Positions 37,701 to 45,702 of a stretch of 64,000 nt of DNA are shown here, piece by piece (position 1 is the stretch's first letter; each line of letters begins with the position of its first letter). The notes under the pieces are model-generated. The model did no database searches and was not told the DNA's origin. It was given only the letters and a program-made list of their open reading frames with translations. Where the stretch lies: assembly GCA_030613055.1 (NCBI GenBank), contig JAUWMR010000008.1:39081-103080 (forward strand), given 5' to 3'. The translations under genes and the position numbers were made by a program. Source of the stretch: Desulfobacteraceae bacterium. Lineage in GTDB: Bacteria; Desulfobacterota; DSM-4660; Desulfatiglandales; Desulfatiglandaceae.

Positions 37701-38183
37701 ATGGTTAGAACCGAGATATCCCTGTTTCTTGAAAATATACCGGGTGAATTAGGAAAACTGGCATCCATGCTTTCAGAGGAAGGGGTCAACATTGATGCCC
37801 TTACAATCCAGGATGCCTCTAAATATGTACAGGAGCTTTTCAAGGCGCGGGGAAAATCCCTGAAAAGGATAGCGCCGGCCGCAAGCTACGGGTCTATGCA
37901 GAAGGATTCAGCAGATCATGCCCTGATACGTCTCCTGGTCAACCAGACGGATAAGGCAGTTGATCTTTTATCCAGAGCGGATTACGTCTTTGACATCATG
38001 CCGGTCATCGCGATGGAGATCGAAAACAGGCCCGGCACATTAGCTGAAATGGCGAAAAAATTCGGAGAAGAAGGCATAAACATCAGTTACGTGTACGGTT
38101 CAGCACTACCCGACGGGAAAAAATCTCTGTTTGTCTTCTGCCCCGAAGACATTGAGCTTGCGGCTAAGATTTTCAAGGACTAA
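37701..38183 (+). CDS. tandem ACT-domain protein
   Basis: 160 residues starting at ATG 37701 behind GGAGG. The N-terminal ACT domain (MVRTEISLFLENIPGELGKLASMLSEEGVNI) and the C-terminal ACT domain (AMEIENRPGTLAEMAKKFGEEGINISYVYGS) each carry the ligand-binding loop. Such stand-alone double-ACT proteins are thought to bind amino acids and regulate metabolism; the ligand cannot be read. It follows hflC by 47 bp. Confidence 0.85.
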   Translation: MVRTEISLFLENIPGELGKLASMLSEEGVNIDALTIQDASKYVQELFKARGKSLKRIAPAASYGSMQKDSADHALIRLLVNQTDKAVDLLSRADYVFDIMPVIAMEIENRPGTLAEMAKKFGEEGINISYVYGSALPDGKKSLFVFCPEDIELAAKIFKD

Positions 38184-38221
38184 GCCCGCAATTTCAATAC
38201 ACTCATCTTTCCGCGACTGTA

Positions 38222-38953
38222 TCAAGCAAGCATTTTTTCCACCTTCCTGACATCTTCCGGAACATCAACCTCCATTGAATCAAAAGGCGTTTCAACGACT
38301 TTTATCTTGAAACCGTGCTCAAGCGCCCTTAATTGTTCCAGCTTCTCAGCAGACTCAAGTACTCCCTCGGAAAGGCGTGTAAACCTGATCAAAAAATCCA
38401 TCCGATACCCGTAAAATCCCAGGTGTTTATAGTAGACCCTATCTGACGGATCACCGCGATAAAAAGGCATCGTAGCGCGGGAAAAATACATTCCGAACCC
38501 CTGCCTGTCCGTCACGACCTTCACATGATTCGAATCCGGGATTTCGTCATCATCAGTGATCCTGTATTTCAAGGTTGTCATAAGAATTGATTTGTCCTCA
38601 TTAAACGGTTCCAGAAGCCTTGAGATATGAGATGGATGAAAAGCTGGCTGGTCTCCCTGGATGTTTATGACAATGTCTTCTGTTTTCAGGCCCATTTCCA
38701 GGGCTGCCTCCCCAATGCGGTCCGTTCCGGAGCGATGCTCCTTTCCTGTCATTATCGCCTTTCCACCGAACCCGGAAACAGCGGTAAAAATACGCTCGTC
38801 ATCCGTTGCCACACATACTTCAGATAACTCAGGACATGAAACAGCGCGTTCATAAACATGCTGGATCATAGGCTTTCCGGCAATCGTAACAAGCGGCTTT
38901 CCTGGAAAACGGCCGGACTGATACCTTGCCGGTATGAAGGCAAATGCTTTCAT
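38222..38953 (-). CDS. kdsB: CMP-KDO synthetase
   Basis: Activates 3-deoxy-manno-octulosonate with CTP for lipid A core synthesis. Start chosen at MKAFAFIPARYQSGRFPGKPL, which places the nucleotide-binding R-S-x-R-x-P-x-K-like motif at the normal position; an ORF start 69 bp upstream is unlikely. Other landmarks: VATDDERI, GKEHRSGTDRI, NIQGDQP and FYRGDPSDRVYYKHLGFYGYR. About 243 residues. It supports a Gram-negative host with KDO-containing LPS. Confidence 0.95.
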   Translation of the reverse strand: MKAFAFIPARYQSGRFPGKPLVTIAGKPMIQHVYERAVSCPELSEVCVATDDERIFTAVSGFGGKAIMTGKEHRSGTDRIGEAALEMGLKTEDIVINIQGDQPAFHPSHISRLLEPFNEDKSILMTTLKYRITDDDEIPDSNHVKVVTDRQGFGMYFSRATMPFYRGDPSDRVYYKHLGFYGYRMDFLIRFTRLSEGVLESAEKLEQLRALEHGFKIKVVETPFDSMEVDVPEDVRKVEKMLA

Positions 38954-38999
38954 GGCATATCCGGTAAAAAATAGATACCTGAATAGAGTTTCATTAAAA

Positions 39000-39371
39000 T
39001 CAACCCTCAAAATAACTGGCACAGGCAGAGTCGGATTCCCAGGCCGTCACCCTAATAACCCTGACGACTTCGTTGTTCAATTCCCTGGAAATTGATTCGA
39101 ATAGATTGCGCGCTATGTTTTCCGAGGACGGGTTTATGTCTGTAAATGGTTCCAGCTCGTTTAAGAATTTGTGGTCCAGTTTTTCCAGCGCCTTTTTCGT
39201 TGCTTCCTTAATCAACCTGAAATCGATCAACAACCCGTTTTTTTCAAGATTCTTTCCACTGATATAGACCTCGACCTTCCAGTTGTGTCCGTGAAGGTTT
39301 TCGCATCCTCCTTCGAACTCCCTGAGCTGGTGGGCCGCAGCAAATTGGGAAACGATTTTTAGTTCATACAT
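39000..39371 (-). CDS. queD: 6-carboxytetrahydropterin synthase QueD
   Basis: 123-residue member of the 6-pyruvoyl-tetrahydropterin synthase fold, making the queuosine/7-deazaguanine precursor. Zinc His ligands are in FAAAHQL and NLHGHNW, with the catalytic Cys at CENLHGH. LDHKFLNEL and NPSSENIARNLFE follow. The C-terminal VTAWESDSACASY is typical of QueD. No other que gene is adjacent. Confidence 0.9.
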   Translation of the reverse strand: MYELKIVSQFAAAHQLREFEGGCENLHGHNWKVEVYISGKNLEKNGLLIDFRLIKEATKKALEKLDHKFLNELEPFTDINPSSENIARNLFESISRELNNEVVRVIRVTAWESDSACASYFEG

Positions 39372-39392
39372 AAATCACTCTTCACCGGATTC

Positions 39393-39659
39393 CTATTTTT
39401 TTCCGGAAGCCTTCTTTCCGCACTCGGTGCACTTTCCGTTAACGATAATGCCCGTACAGGTTCCGTCGGGACACAGGACCCTGCTTTTAAGATCGAATCC
39501 GCTGTCATCGTCTGTGCTGTCATCGTCTGTTCTGTCGTCCGTCTTCTGTCTTAAAAAAAACCCACATTCCATGCAATAATTTGCGCTATCCGGAACAACC
39601 GTACCGCACTCCGGGCAGGGTGAGCCAGGCAATTCTTTGTCACAATGCGGACATTTCAT
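39393..39659 (-). CDS. small multi-zinc-ribbon protein
   Basis: 88 residues with three or four Cys pairs: CPHC...CPEC at 3-20, CMEC near 29, and CPDGTC...CTEC near 64-80. An acidic stretch (DDRTDDDSTDDDSGFD) separates the two clusters. Double-zinc-ribbon style; no function can be assigned. It lies upstream of queD in the same direction with a 21 bp gap. Confidence 0.7.
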   Translation of the reverse strand: MKCPHCDKELPGSPCPECGTVVPDSANYCMECGFFLRQKTDDRTDDDSTDDDSGFDLKSRVLCPDGTCTGIIVNGKCTECGKKASGKK

Positions 39660-39721
39660 GGTTCAATACCTCCTCTTCCTTAGCAAAAAAAATCCGTTAC
39701 TATTCATGTGTCTCATTTTTT

Positions 39722-39762
39722 AGACAGGATAACCCCGCGGAACGCGGGGTTATCCTGTCTAA
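39722..39762. repeat. 18 bp perfect palindrome with GAA loop
   Basis: AGACAGGATAACCCCGCG pairs perfectly with its complement around GAA; A/T-rich flanks can extend the stem. There is no T-run on the 3' side of either strand, so it is not a standard intrinsic terminator, although it lies directly after the 54-residue zinc-ribbon gene. Confidence 0.7.
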
Positions 39763-39776
39763 TAAAAATCACAACC

Positions 39777-39941
39777 TCAGCTCTTTCTGGAGGTTACAAC
39801 CCGGAAAGGGGTAAGCAGTTGCCTTACCCTGGTGCTCTTGCACTTGGGACACCTTACTTTTGTTTTTTCATATTCCGAAATTGTCATTGTGAGGCCAAAC
39901 TTTTTCTTGCATTTCTCACACCTGAAATCATAACTTGGCAT
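39777..39941 (-). CDS. 54-residue FmdB-type zinc ribbon protein
   Basis: A gene too short for most ORF thresholds. The product starts MPSYDFRCEKCKKKFGLTM and continues with RCPKCKSTRVRQLLTPF, the FmdB CxxC...CxxC zinc ribbon. A strong GGGAGG site precedes the ATG by 6 bp. The C-terminus is a short basic tail ending RKS. A second, longer FmdB protein lies at 17224-17712. Confidence 0.85.
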   Translation of the reverse strand: MPSYDFRCEKCKKKFGLTMTISEYEKTKVRCPKCKSTRVRQLLTPFRVVTSRKS

Positions 39942-40046
39942 GGCGAACCTCCCTTTACATACGAGTTTGTGAAAGAGCTAAACTGTTAAAAAAAATAATA
40001 CTTTTACTTGCGTTATCAAAAAGACTTCAGACAGATATAATGATAT

Positions 40047-40811
40047 TTAAAGGTTGACTTTCAAGCCTTTATCTCTCAGATATTCCTTGACCTCTTTTAT
40101 ACTCAGGATACGGTAGTGAAATACTGATGCGGCTAATAGTATGTGAGCGCCGCCCGTTATAACGGCTTCGTAAAAATGTTCCAGTTTTCCCGCGCCGCCC
40201 GATGCAACGATTGGCAGGTCAACAGCGTTTGATATGGCCTTTGTAAACTCAAGGTCAAATCCGGCCTGCGTGCCGTCACCATCCATGCTTGTCGGTAAAA
40301 TCGTTCCGGCCCCCAGTTCCTGACACCTTTTGGCCCATTCAATAGCGTCCTTTTCAACCGGCTTGGTCCCGCCTGAAACCACAAGTTCAAATCCTGAAGA
40401 CATTTCCTTGTTTCTTTTAGCATCAATTGCCACTGTGATAATTTCTTTTCCGAATTTTCCTGATGCCTGGCTGATTACATCAGGATTACGGACAGCGGCA
40501 CTATTCATGGATATCTTGGTCGCACCGGCTTCAAGGACAGATTCAATATCCTCGAGACTTGCTATTCCACCCCCAACCGTCAAAGGGATGTCTATAACGT
40601 ATGAAACACTTTTCACCCATTCCAGCCGGGTCTTCCGGTTTTCCAGGGTTGCCGCGACATCAAGCATTGCAAGTTCGTCCGCCCCCTCTTTCTGGTAAAA
40701 TTCAGCATTTTCAACAGGATCCCCTGCATCCTTCAAATCAACGAAATGAATTCCCTTGACCACCCTGCCCTCTTTCATATCCAGGCAAGGCATGATTTTG
40801 ATTGTTTCCAT
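40047..40811 (-). CDS. hisF: imidazole glycerol phosphate synthase cyclase subunit, HisF
   Basis: 254-residue TIM barrel. Start chosen at METIKIMPCLDMKEGRVVKG behind GGGAG. The catalytic aspartates are in PCLD (near 11) and AIDAKR (near 130), and the phosphate-binding GGG and ASGGAG loops are present. It is somewhat divergent: MLDVAAT replaces the usual LDITAS region. hisH and the other his genes are not in the window, and a MITE-like element begins 30 bp upstream of its start codon. Confidence 0.88.
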   Translation of the reverse strand: METIKIMPCLDMKEGRVVKGIHFVDLKDAGDPVENAEFYQKEGADELAMLDVAATLENRKTRLEWVKSVSYVIDIPLTVGGGIASLEDIESVLEAGATKISMNSAAVRNPDVISQASGKFGKEIITVAIDAKRNKEMSSGFELVVSGGTKPVEKDAIEWAKRCQELGAGTILPTSMDGDGTQAGFDLEFTKAISNAVDLPIVASGGAGKLEHFYEAVITGGAHILLAASVFHYRILSIKEVKEYLRDKGLKVNL

Positions 40812-40840
40812 ATGATCTCCCTTCCCGTAGTTATTCAATG

Positions 40841-41232
40841 GTAACATTTTAGCTCTTTGAAAAAATCGATCGTGAATTGTAGGGACGTGGGGATCTCTTT
40901 TTTAAAAGCCGCATCACAAATTCACCTAATGCTAACAACACGCCCCCCCACCGGGGCCGCTTCCAGCCCGTAGGGCTTCCAGGCCGGAGGGTAGGCCCTA
41001 TGGGCCGGAGGCTGGGCTTTGACCATTGGCTCGGAGCCCCGATAGCGGGATCTACGCTACGCTCCGAAAGGCAGGGATGGCGGCCTTAATGATAAATATT
41101 TCTACATGGGGCTGTCCGTTGCTTGAATTTCAGGGCCTAACTGCCGTGCCATGTAATGATGTAAGCATATGCGGCTTATAAAAAAGAGATCCCCATGTCC
41201 CGGTACTGTTTTCAAAGCGCTAAACTATTACG
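40841..41232. repeat. MITE-like element B with long terminal inverted repeats
   Basis: About 390 bp between divergent hisF and AOR. The left end GTAACATTTTAGCTCTTTG... and right end ...GCGCTAAACTATTACG match the ends of element A, and the interior from CCGCATCACAAATTCACC to ATGCGGCTTATAAAAAAGAG is nearly the same. It has two extra inserts: one around CCGCTTCCAGCCCGTAGGGC, the other around CCCCGATAGCGGGATC. No transposase. It replaces the normal upstream region of hisF. Confidence 0.85.
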
Positions 41233-41301
41233 TTCAATAAAAGTTTCTATCAAGAATGAACTCACTATTCAAGTCAAACTATATAAGCAGGATAAATTTT
41301 A

Positions 41302-41329
41302 TTGACAATAATTTAATATTATCTATACT
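41302..41329 (+). promoter_or_regulatory. promoter of the AOR gene
   Basis: Perfect -35 TTGACA and -10 TATACT with a 16 bp spacer. The spacer and -10 contain AATATTATCTAT, resembling the candidate wtp operator. It lies about 58 bp upstream of the AOR start codon. Confidence 0.65.
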
Positions 41330-41386
41330 CATGCCCTATTTTGGCGTTTTCACAACAAATTTCCCTAATTATATCAAAAGGTGTGA

Positions 41387-43579
41387 ATGAGAATGAAAAT
41401 CATAAAATCACTTAAATACAAGCCCAACCCAATAAACGGGGGCTATACAGACCAGATACTCAGGATTGATTTAGGTCCAAATACCATATCGCCTTTTTCA
41501 CTGCCACCAGATTTTAAAGACAAATATACTGGCGGCCGCGGCTATGCCCTGAAACTGCTATGGGACGGCACCTCAGACCATACGCGCTATGACAGCTCTG
41601 AAAACATCCTTGTCATGGCCAGCGGACCATTGGGTAATGAACCCAGGTTTCCGGGTAGCGGCAAGTTTATCGTGGGCGCAATCTCCCCGCTTACAGACAC
41701 ATTTATCGATTCCAATGTCGGTGGACACTTTGGCCCCCTTTTGAAACTCTGCGGGTTCGATGCCTTAGCTGTCTCAGGTATGTCTCGCAAAGATGTTGTT
41801 TTAATAATAGACGCCGACAAAGGCTTAATCCGGATCGCTGAAGCGCCTGTTATGGATGAGAAAACGGATCAAGGCGCCCTCTCATATGGTGACGCGCTGC
41901 TAAAGGAGTTCAACAACGGAGAACTTAACGAAAACATCGCGGCCGTGACAAACGGCATCGGGGCACTCAACACAAGATTCGGCATAATAAACAGCCTGTT
42001 TTATGACAGGCGGCGTAAAAGGATACGGTCCAAACAGGCGGGGAGAGGAGGCACGGGTACGGTCATGCGGCATAAAGGCATCAGGGCCGTGATTGTACGT
42101 TGTAGCGAGTCAAAGGTAGGTGCCAATAACCCTATTGATGAGAAAGGCGTAAAGCAGGCGGGTGCCAGTCTCAAGAAGGTATTGAGTAAGGCTGATCCAC
42201 AACAACTCCGTCTCTCTGAATGGGGGACACCCGTCCTGGTGGAATATATGGATAAATACCATATCCTGCCGGTAAAAAACTACCAATACGGCCAGCACCC
42301 GGAGGCAAAGGCCATATTTGCGGATGTCTTTCTGAAACGCTATTTGAGCAAAAAAATACCTGACGGCTGTTACAAGGGGTGCAACCTGGCCTGCGCCAAA
42401 GGTGCCGAGAAAGTCATGTTAACACACGGCCCCCACTCCGGTACACAGGTATGTATTGACGGACCTGAGTACGAAACAGCCGGAGCCGTCGCTTGCATGG
42501 GAATCTTCGATCCTCATTTCATCATGGAATACAACTGGTACTGTGATGAATACGGTCTTGATACAATTTCCATGGGCGTGACTGCATCGTTTCTCATGGA
42601 ATGCGTCCAGCGGGGCTATCTTTCAGCGGAAGACATCGGCTACGACCTGGTCTGGGGGAACATTGAAAGCGCGAATCGCCTTCTCCATGAAACCGCTCTT
42701 GTCAAGGGATTCGGGAAAATATGTGCCCAGGGCGCGCATCGGGCCAGGGCATGGGTGGCACAGCAATACGTGGCCAGAACCGGTATGGACCTTGATGAGG
42801 TTATGGCGGAACTCGGAAAATTCGCAATGGAGGTGAAAGGACTCGAGTTCTCCATGTATATTACAAAAGAGTCTTTGGCACAGCAGGGAGGCTACGGTTT
42901 TTCTTTAAAAGGCGCTCAGCACGATGAGGCATGGCTCATCTTCATTGACCAGGTCCATAAAGAACTCCCCTCCTTTGAAACAAAGGCGCAGGCATTGAAA
43001 TGGTTTCCTTTGATCCGCACCTGGTTCAATGCCGTAGGTCTGTGCAAACTCCCCTGGATTGACGTGCGACATCCTGAAGCGGCCAATACCGACAACCCGG
43101 CCCAAAATCAGCCTACATTAGCCTACTATGTTCAGTATCTCAATGCGACGGTCGGCTGCAATAAATCTCTTCAGGACATTTTGGACGATTCAGAGCGCCT
43201 GCACCTGTTGCAAAAGCTCATCAACCTCCGTCACGGTAAGGGAACCAGGCACAGTGATCGGATTCCACTCAGGGCAATGGGTCCCGCATTTTTCAACGAG
43301 TATGAGGCCAGGTCCGATTACTACGATAAATGGTTGATAGATGAGATAGGGGAAAAGGAAGTCCCGGATGATCCTGAAGCTAAGCATCTCCTGATCACAA
43401 AACTCCGGATGGATGCCTACGAGAGGCTATGTGATGCGGTCTATATGCACAAGGGATACACGCCTGATGGGATACCCCTGCCCGAAACACTTGAAAAATT
43501 CGATCTTTTAGATGATCAGGCCGTGGATCTGCTCAGGGCATTCGGTTTGATAGAAAGGGAAAGGCTGCTGTCCAATTAG
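41387..43579 (+). CDS. aldehyde:ferredoxin oxidoreductase family tungsten enzyme
   Basis: 730 residues of the AOR family, which bind a tungsten bis-molybdopterin cofactor and one [4Fe-4S] cluster and oxidise aldehydes (or, in relatives such as BamB, act in aromatic ring reduction). N-terminal domain: LRIDLGPN, GGRGYALKLLW and the NVGGHFGPLLKLCGFDAL cofactor loop. Cluster ligands: CYKGCNLAC near 325 and a later Cys in NAVGLCKLPW. Most AORs are about 600-630 residues; the extra length appears to be in the C-terminal third. The substrate is unknown. Its near-consensus promoter suggests good expression. Confidence 0.88.
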   Translation: MRMKIIKSLKYKPNPINGGYTDQILRIDLGPNTISPFSLPPDFKDKYTGGRGYALKLLWDGTSDHTRYDSSENILVMASGPLGNEPRFPGSGKFIVGAISPLTDTFIDSNVGGHFGPLLKLCGFDALAVSGMSRKDVVLIIDADKGLIRIAEAPVMDEKTDQGALSYGDALLKEFNNGELNENIAAVTNGIGALNTRFGIINSLFYDRRRKRIRSKQAGRGGTGTVMRHKGIRAVIVRCSESKVGANNPIDEKGVKQAGASLKKVLSKADPQQLRLSEWGTPVLVEYMDKYHILPVKNYQYGQHPEAKAIFADVFLKRYLSKKIPDGCYKGCNLACAKGAEKVMLTHGPHSGTQVCIDGPEYETAGAVACMGIFDPHFIMEYNWYCDEYGLDTISMGVTASFLMECVQRGYLSAEDIGYDLVWGNIESANRLLHETALVKGFGKICAQGAHRARAWVAQQYVARTGMDLDEVMAELGKFAMEVKGLEFSMYITKESLAQQGGYGFSLKGAQHDEAWLIFIDQVHKELPSFETKAQALKWFPLIRTWFNAVGLCKLPWIDVRHPEAANTDNPAQNQPTLAYYVQYLNATVGCNKSLQDILDDSERLHLLQKLINLRHGKGTRHSDRIPLRAMGPAFFNEYEARSDYYDKWLIDEIGEKEVPDDPEAKHLLITKLRMDAYERLCDAVYMHKGYTPDGIPLPETLEKFDLLDDQAVDLLRAFGLIERERLLSN

Positions 43580-43639
43580 ACATATCCAAATCCCTGCCTT
43601 TTTACCCCATGTCCTGCCCGCAGTACGGCAGGCGGGAGG

Positions 43640-45454
43640 CTAAGGAAGCTTTGGAAGACGTACTATAAAAGTGGTTGTATCCTGTCCATCACTGATCTCT
43701 ATCTTTCCCTTGAGCAGGCGAATAATCCGGTTGGTTATATAAAAACCGCGCCCCCGGCCTTCACCTGCCAGAAACCTTTCACGATCTTCTTCGGATATAT
43801 GGCCTGTATTTGTGATCTCGGCACAGGCCCATTCACCATCCGCGTATGTGCGGATTTCTAATATTCCTCCCTTAAACGGGATTGCCTTTGTCGCGTTGTT
43901 GAGTAGATTATCAAATACTCGCTCCACGTGGAGCAAATAACACCTCACATTGAGATCCGGATCAAAAGACCCTTCTTTCAGGTGGACATTCTGCTTAAGC
44001 TGCTCCCTGATGGCCTCCCTGTTAATGTTAAATCGTCCTTTAAGCACTTCGGTCAGGTTCACAACCTGCTCCTCTCCTACCTCGTATAAACTCAGTGCCA
44101 GTTCCTGCAGACGGCTTGTCTCATCAAGAAGGATATCTGCATACTTCCTTATCTGCTCACGGGATTCATCTGTTTCTTTTGTATCAAGTAGTTTTTTCAG
44201 TCTCCGGGCAAACCCCGCCGTTGCAATGGCTGGGTTTTTGAAATCATGCAGGGCATCATCAAGGCGTTCCATCCTCTGCGCCTTTATCAATTCCCTGCCT
44301 AAGAACATGAAGGTGTTAATTTCATCATCTCTGTAATGCTTCCTCTCATCAAGGGCATCAAATGTCATTAAATGGGTCAGTTCCCCATCAACCCTGAGCG
44401 GGATATAGAGAATGGAGTTGATCCTGTATAACCTGGCGAATTTCTTGAGACTATTTGAAATCAGCTCGCTTTTTTGCGGATCCACCACGTGAACATAAGA
44501 AGGTGTAACAACCTCATAGACCGACTCCCCTGAATAATCCCCCTGGTTCACGATAAGGTCGATAACGGGCTCACTGCTTACAGGGAAGTTTTTACCAATA
44601 CTGTGATAACCCCCGGCCTCAGGAAAACCGGCCTCAAGGATTACGCTATTCAAGTCCTCAGAAACTGAAAAAAGTGCGCAGCTCTGGAGATTTGCAATAT
44701 CGGCAAGCTCAGGGATCACGCGATTGAAAATCTCGCTCATCTTGATTCCGCCGCGGGTCCCTAATGTTCGAAAGATATGCCCGACAATCATCTCTCTTTT
44801 TTCATCAGCACTGTGCATGAAAAGAATTCTCTTGCGGGCAATCACAAAACTTAATCTCTTGGCCATGAGGTTGGCCGCCTGTATTTCGAGTGCCGTGAAG
44901 CTCCGGTTATTTTCCAGATAGTAGATCTGGATGACCCCGACAGTATCACGTTCATGGGGGAAAAAACCTGGAATCTCAAGCGGAATGGCCATTAATGACT
45001 GATCACCTCTTCTATTGACGACCTCTTTGTTATGGTACAGCTTTTCTTCTAATATATTGGGCACTAAATAGGTTTGCCGGAACAATACCACCTTACCGGC
45101 AATACTCCCTTCAAGCGGTATAAACGTCTCCCGTCTTTCTTCATCGGAGGGATACGAACAAAAAGAAAGCATTTTACCGGCCCGGGGATCATAGATCCTG
45201 ACAGACGCGCGATGGGCACCTAAAAAATCCACCATGTATCGAGTTGCCTTGCTCAAGATTTCAGGTTCCGAAAGGTCAGGATTAATATCAACAATCTCAT
45301 CTACCTGGTTAACCAACTGTTCTAAAAAGTCGGAAAAAAGATGCTGCTCAATCCACTCCATGAGATGCGGCCAGAAATCCCAGTCCTTAGCAATCTTTTT
45401 TGCCCAGGGTTCCTGTTGTACCATCATAATAAGTTTATCTAAGTTAATCAGCAT
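43640..45454 (-). CDS. GAF-domain sensor histidine kinase
   Basis: 604-residue soluble kinase with no transmembrane helices. Two GAF domains (about 60-200 and 230-390) precede a phospho-acceptor region with DALHDFKNPAIATAGFARRL (His in HDFKNP), then a HATPase domain with the N box NLLNNATKA and a G box GRGRGFYITNRI. The ligand is unknown and no response regulator gene is adjacent. It is convergent with the AOR gene; a link between them is speculative. Confidence 0.85.
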   Translation of the reverse strand: MLINLDKLIMMVQQEPWAKKIAKDWDFWPHLMEWIEQHLFSDFLEQLVNQVDEIVDINPDLSEPEILSKATRYMVDFLGAHRASVRIYDPRAGKMLSFCSYPSDEERRETFIPLEGSIAGKVVLFRQTYLVPNILEEKLYHNKEVVNRRGDQSLMAIPLEIPGFFPHERDTVGVIQIYYLENNRSFTALEIQAANLMAKRLSFVIARKRILFMHSADEKREMIVGHIFRTLGTRGGIKMSEIFNRVIPELADIANLQSCALFSVSEDLNSVILEAGFPEAGGYHSIGKNFPVSSEPVIDLIVNQGDYSGESVYEVVTPSYVHVVDPQKSELISNSLKKFARLYRINSILYIPLRVDGELTHLMTFDALDERKHYRDDEINTFMFLGRELIKAQRMERLDDALHDFKNPAIATAGFARRLKKLLDTKETDESREQIRKYADILLDETSRLQELALSLYEVGEEQVVNLTEVLKGRFNINREAIREQLKQNVHLKEGSFDPDLNVRCYLLHVERVFDNLLNNATKAIPFKGGILEIRTYADGEWACAEITNTGHISEEDRERFLAGEGRGRGFYITNRIIRLLKGKIEISDGQDTTTFIVRLPKLP

Positions 45455-45702
45455 AATTTATTCTGTTTTAAGAACAAAAAGGGTTGATAAAACTTGATTA
45501 AATTAACAAAAAAAAAGACGAATGTCAAGGAGCGCCGGTCAAATCCCGAATATTTTCTTCCCGGCCCATCTTGAAGCAGATCAATACCATTGACACCAGT
45601 AGCAACAATTGATACGACTTTCTTAGTATTCTAACACATCACATTCCTTGCGCCTGTGCAAATGTGTACTAAATATCTCATCAATAGAAAGGAGAATCGA
45701 AT

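Noticed and set aside
43640..45454. Two-component system controlling AOR
   Set aside because: The kinase gene is convergent with AOR and has no response regulator beside it; adjacency alone is not evidence.
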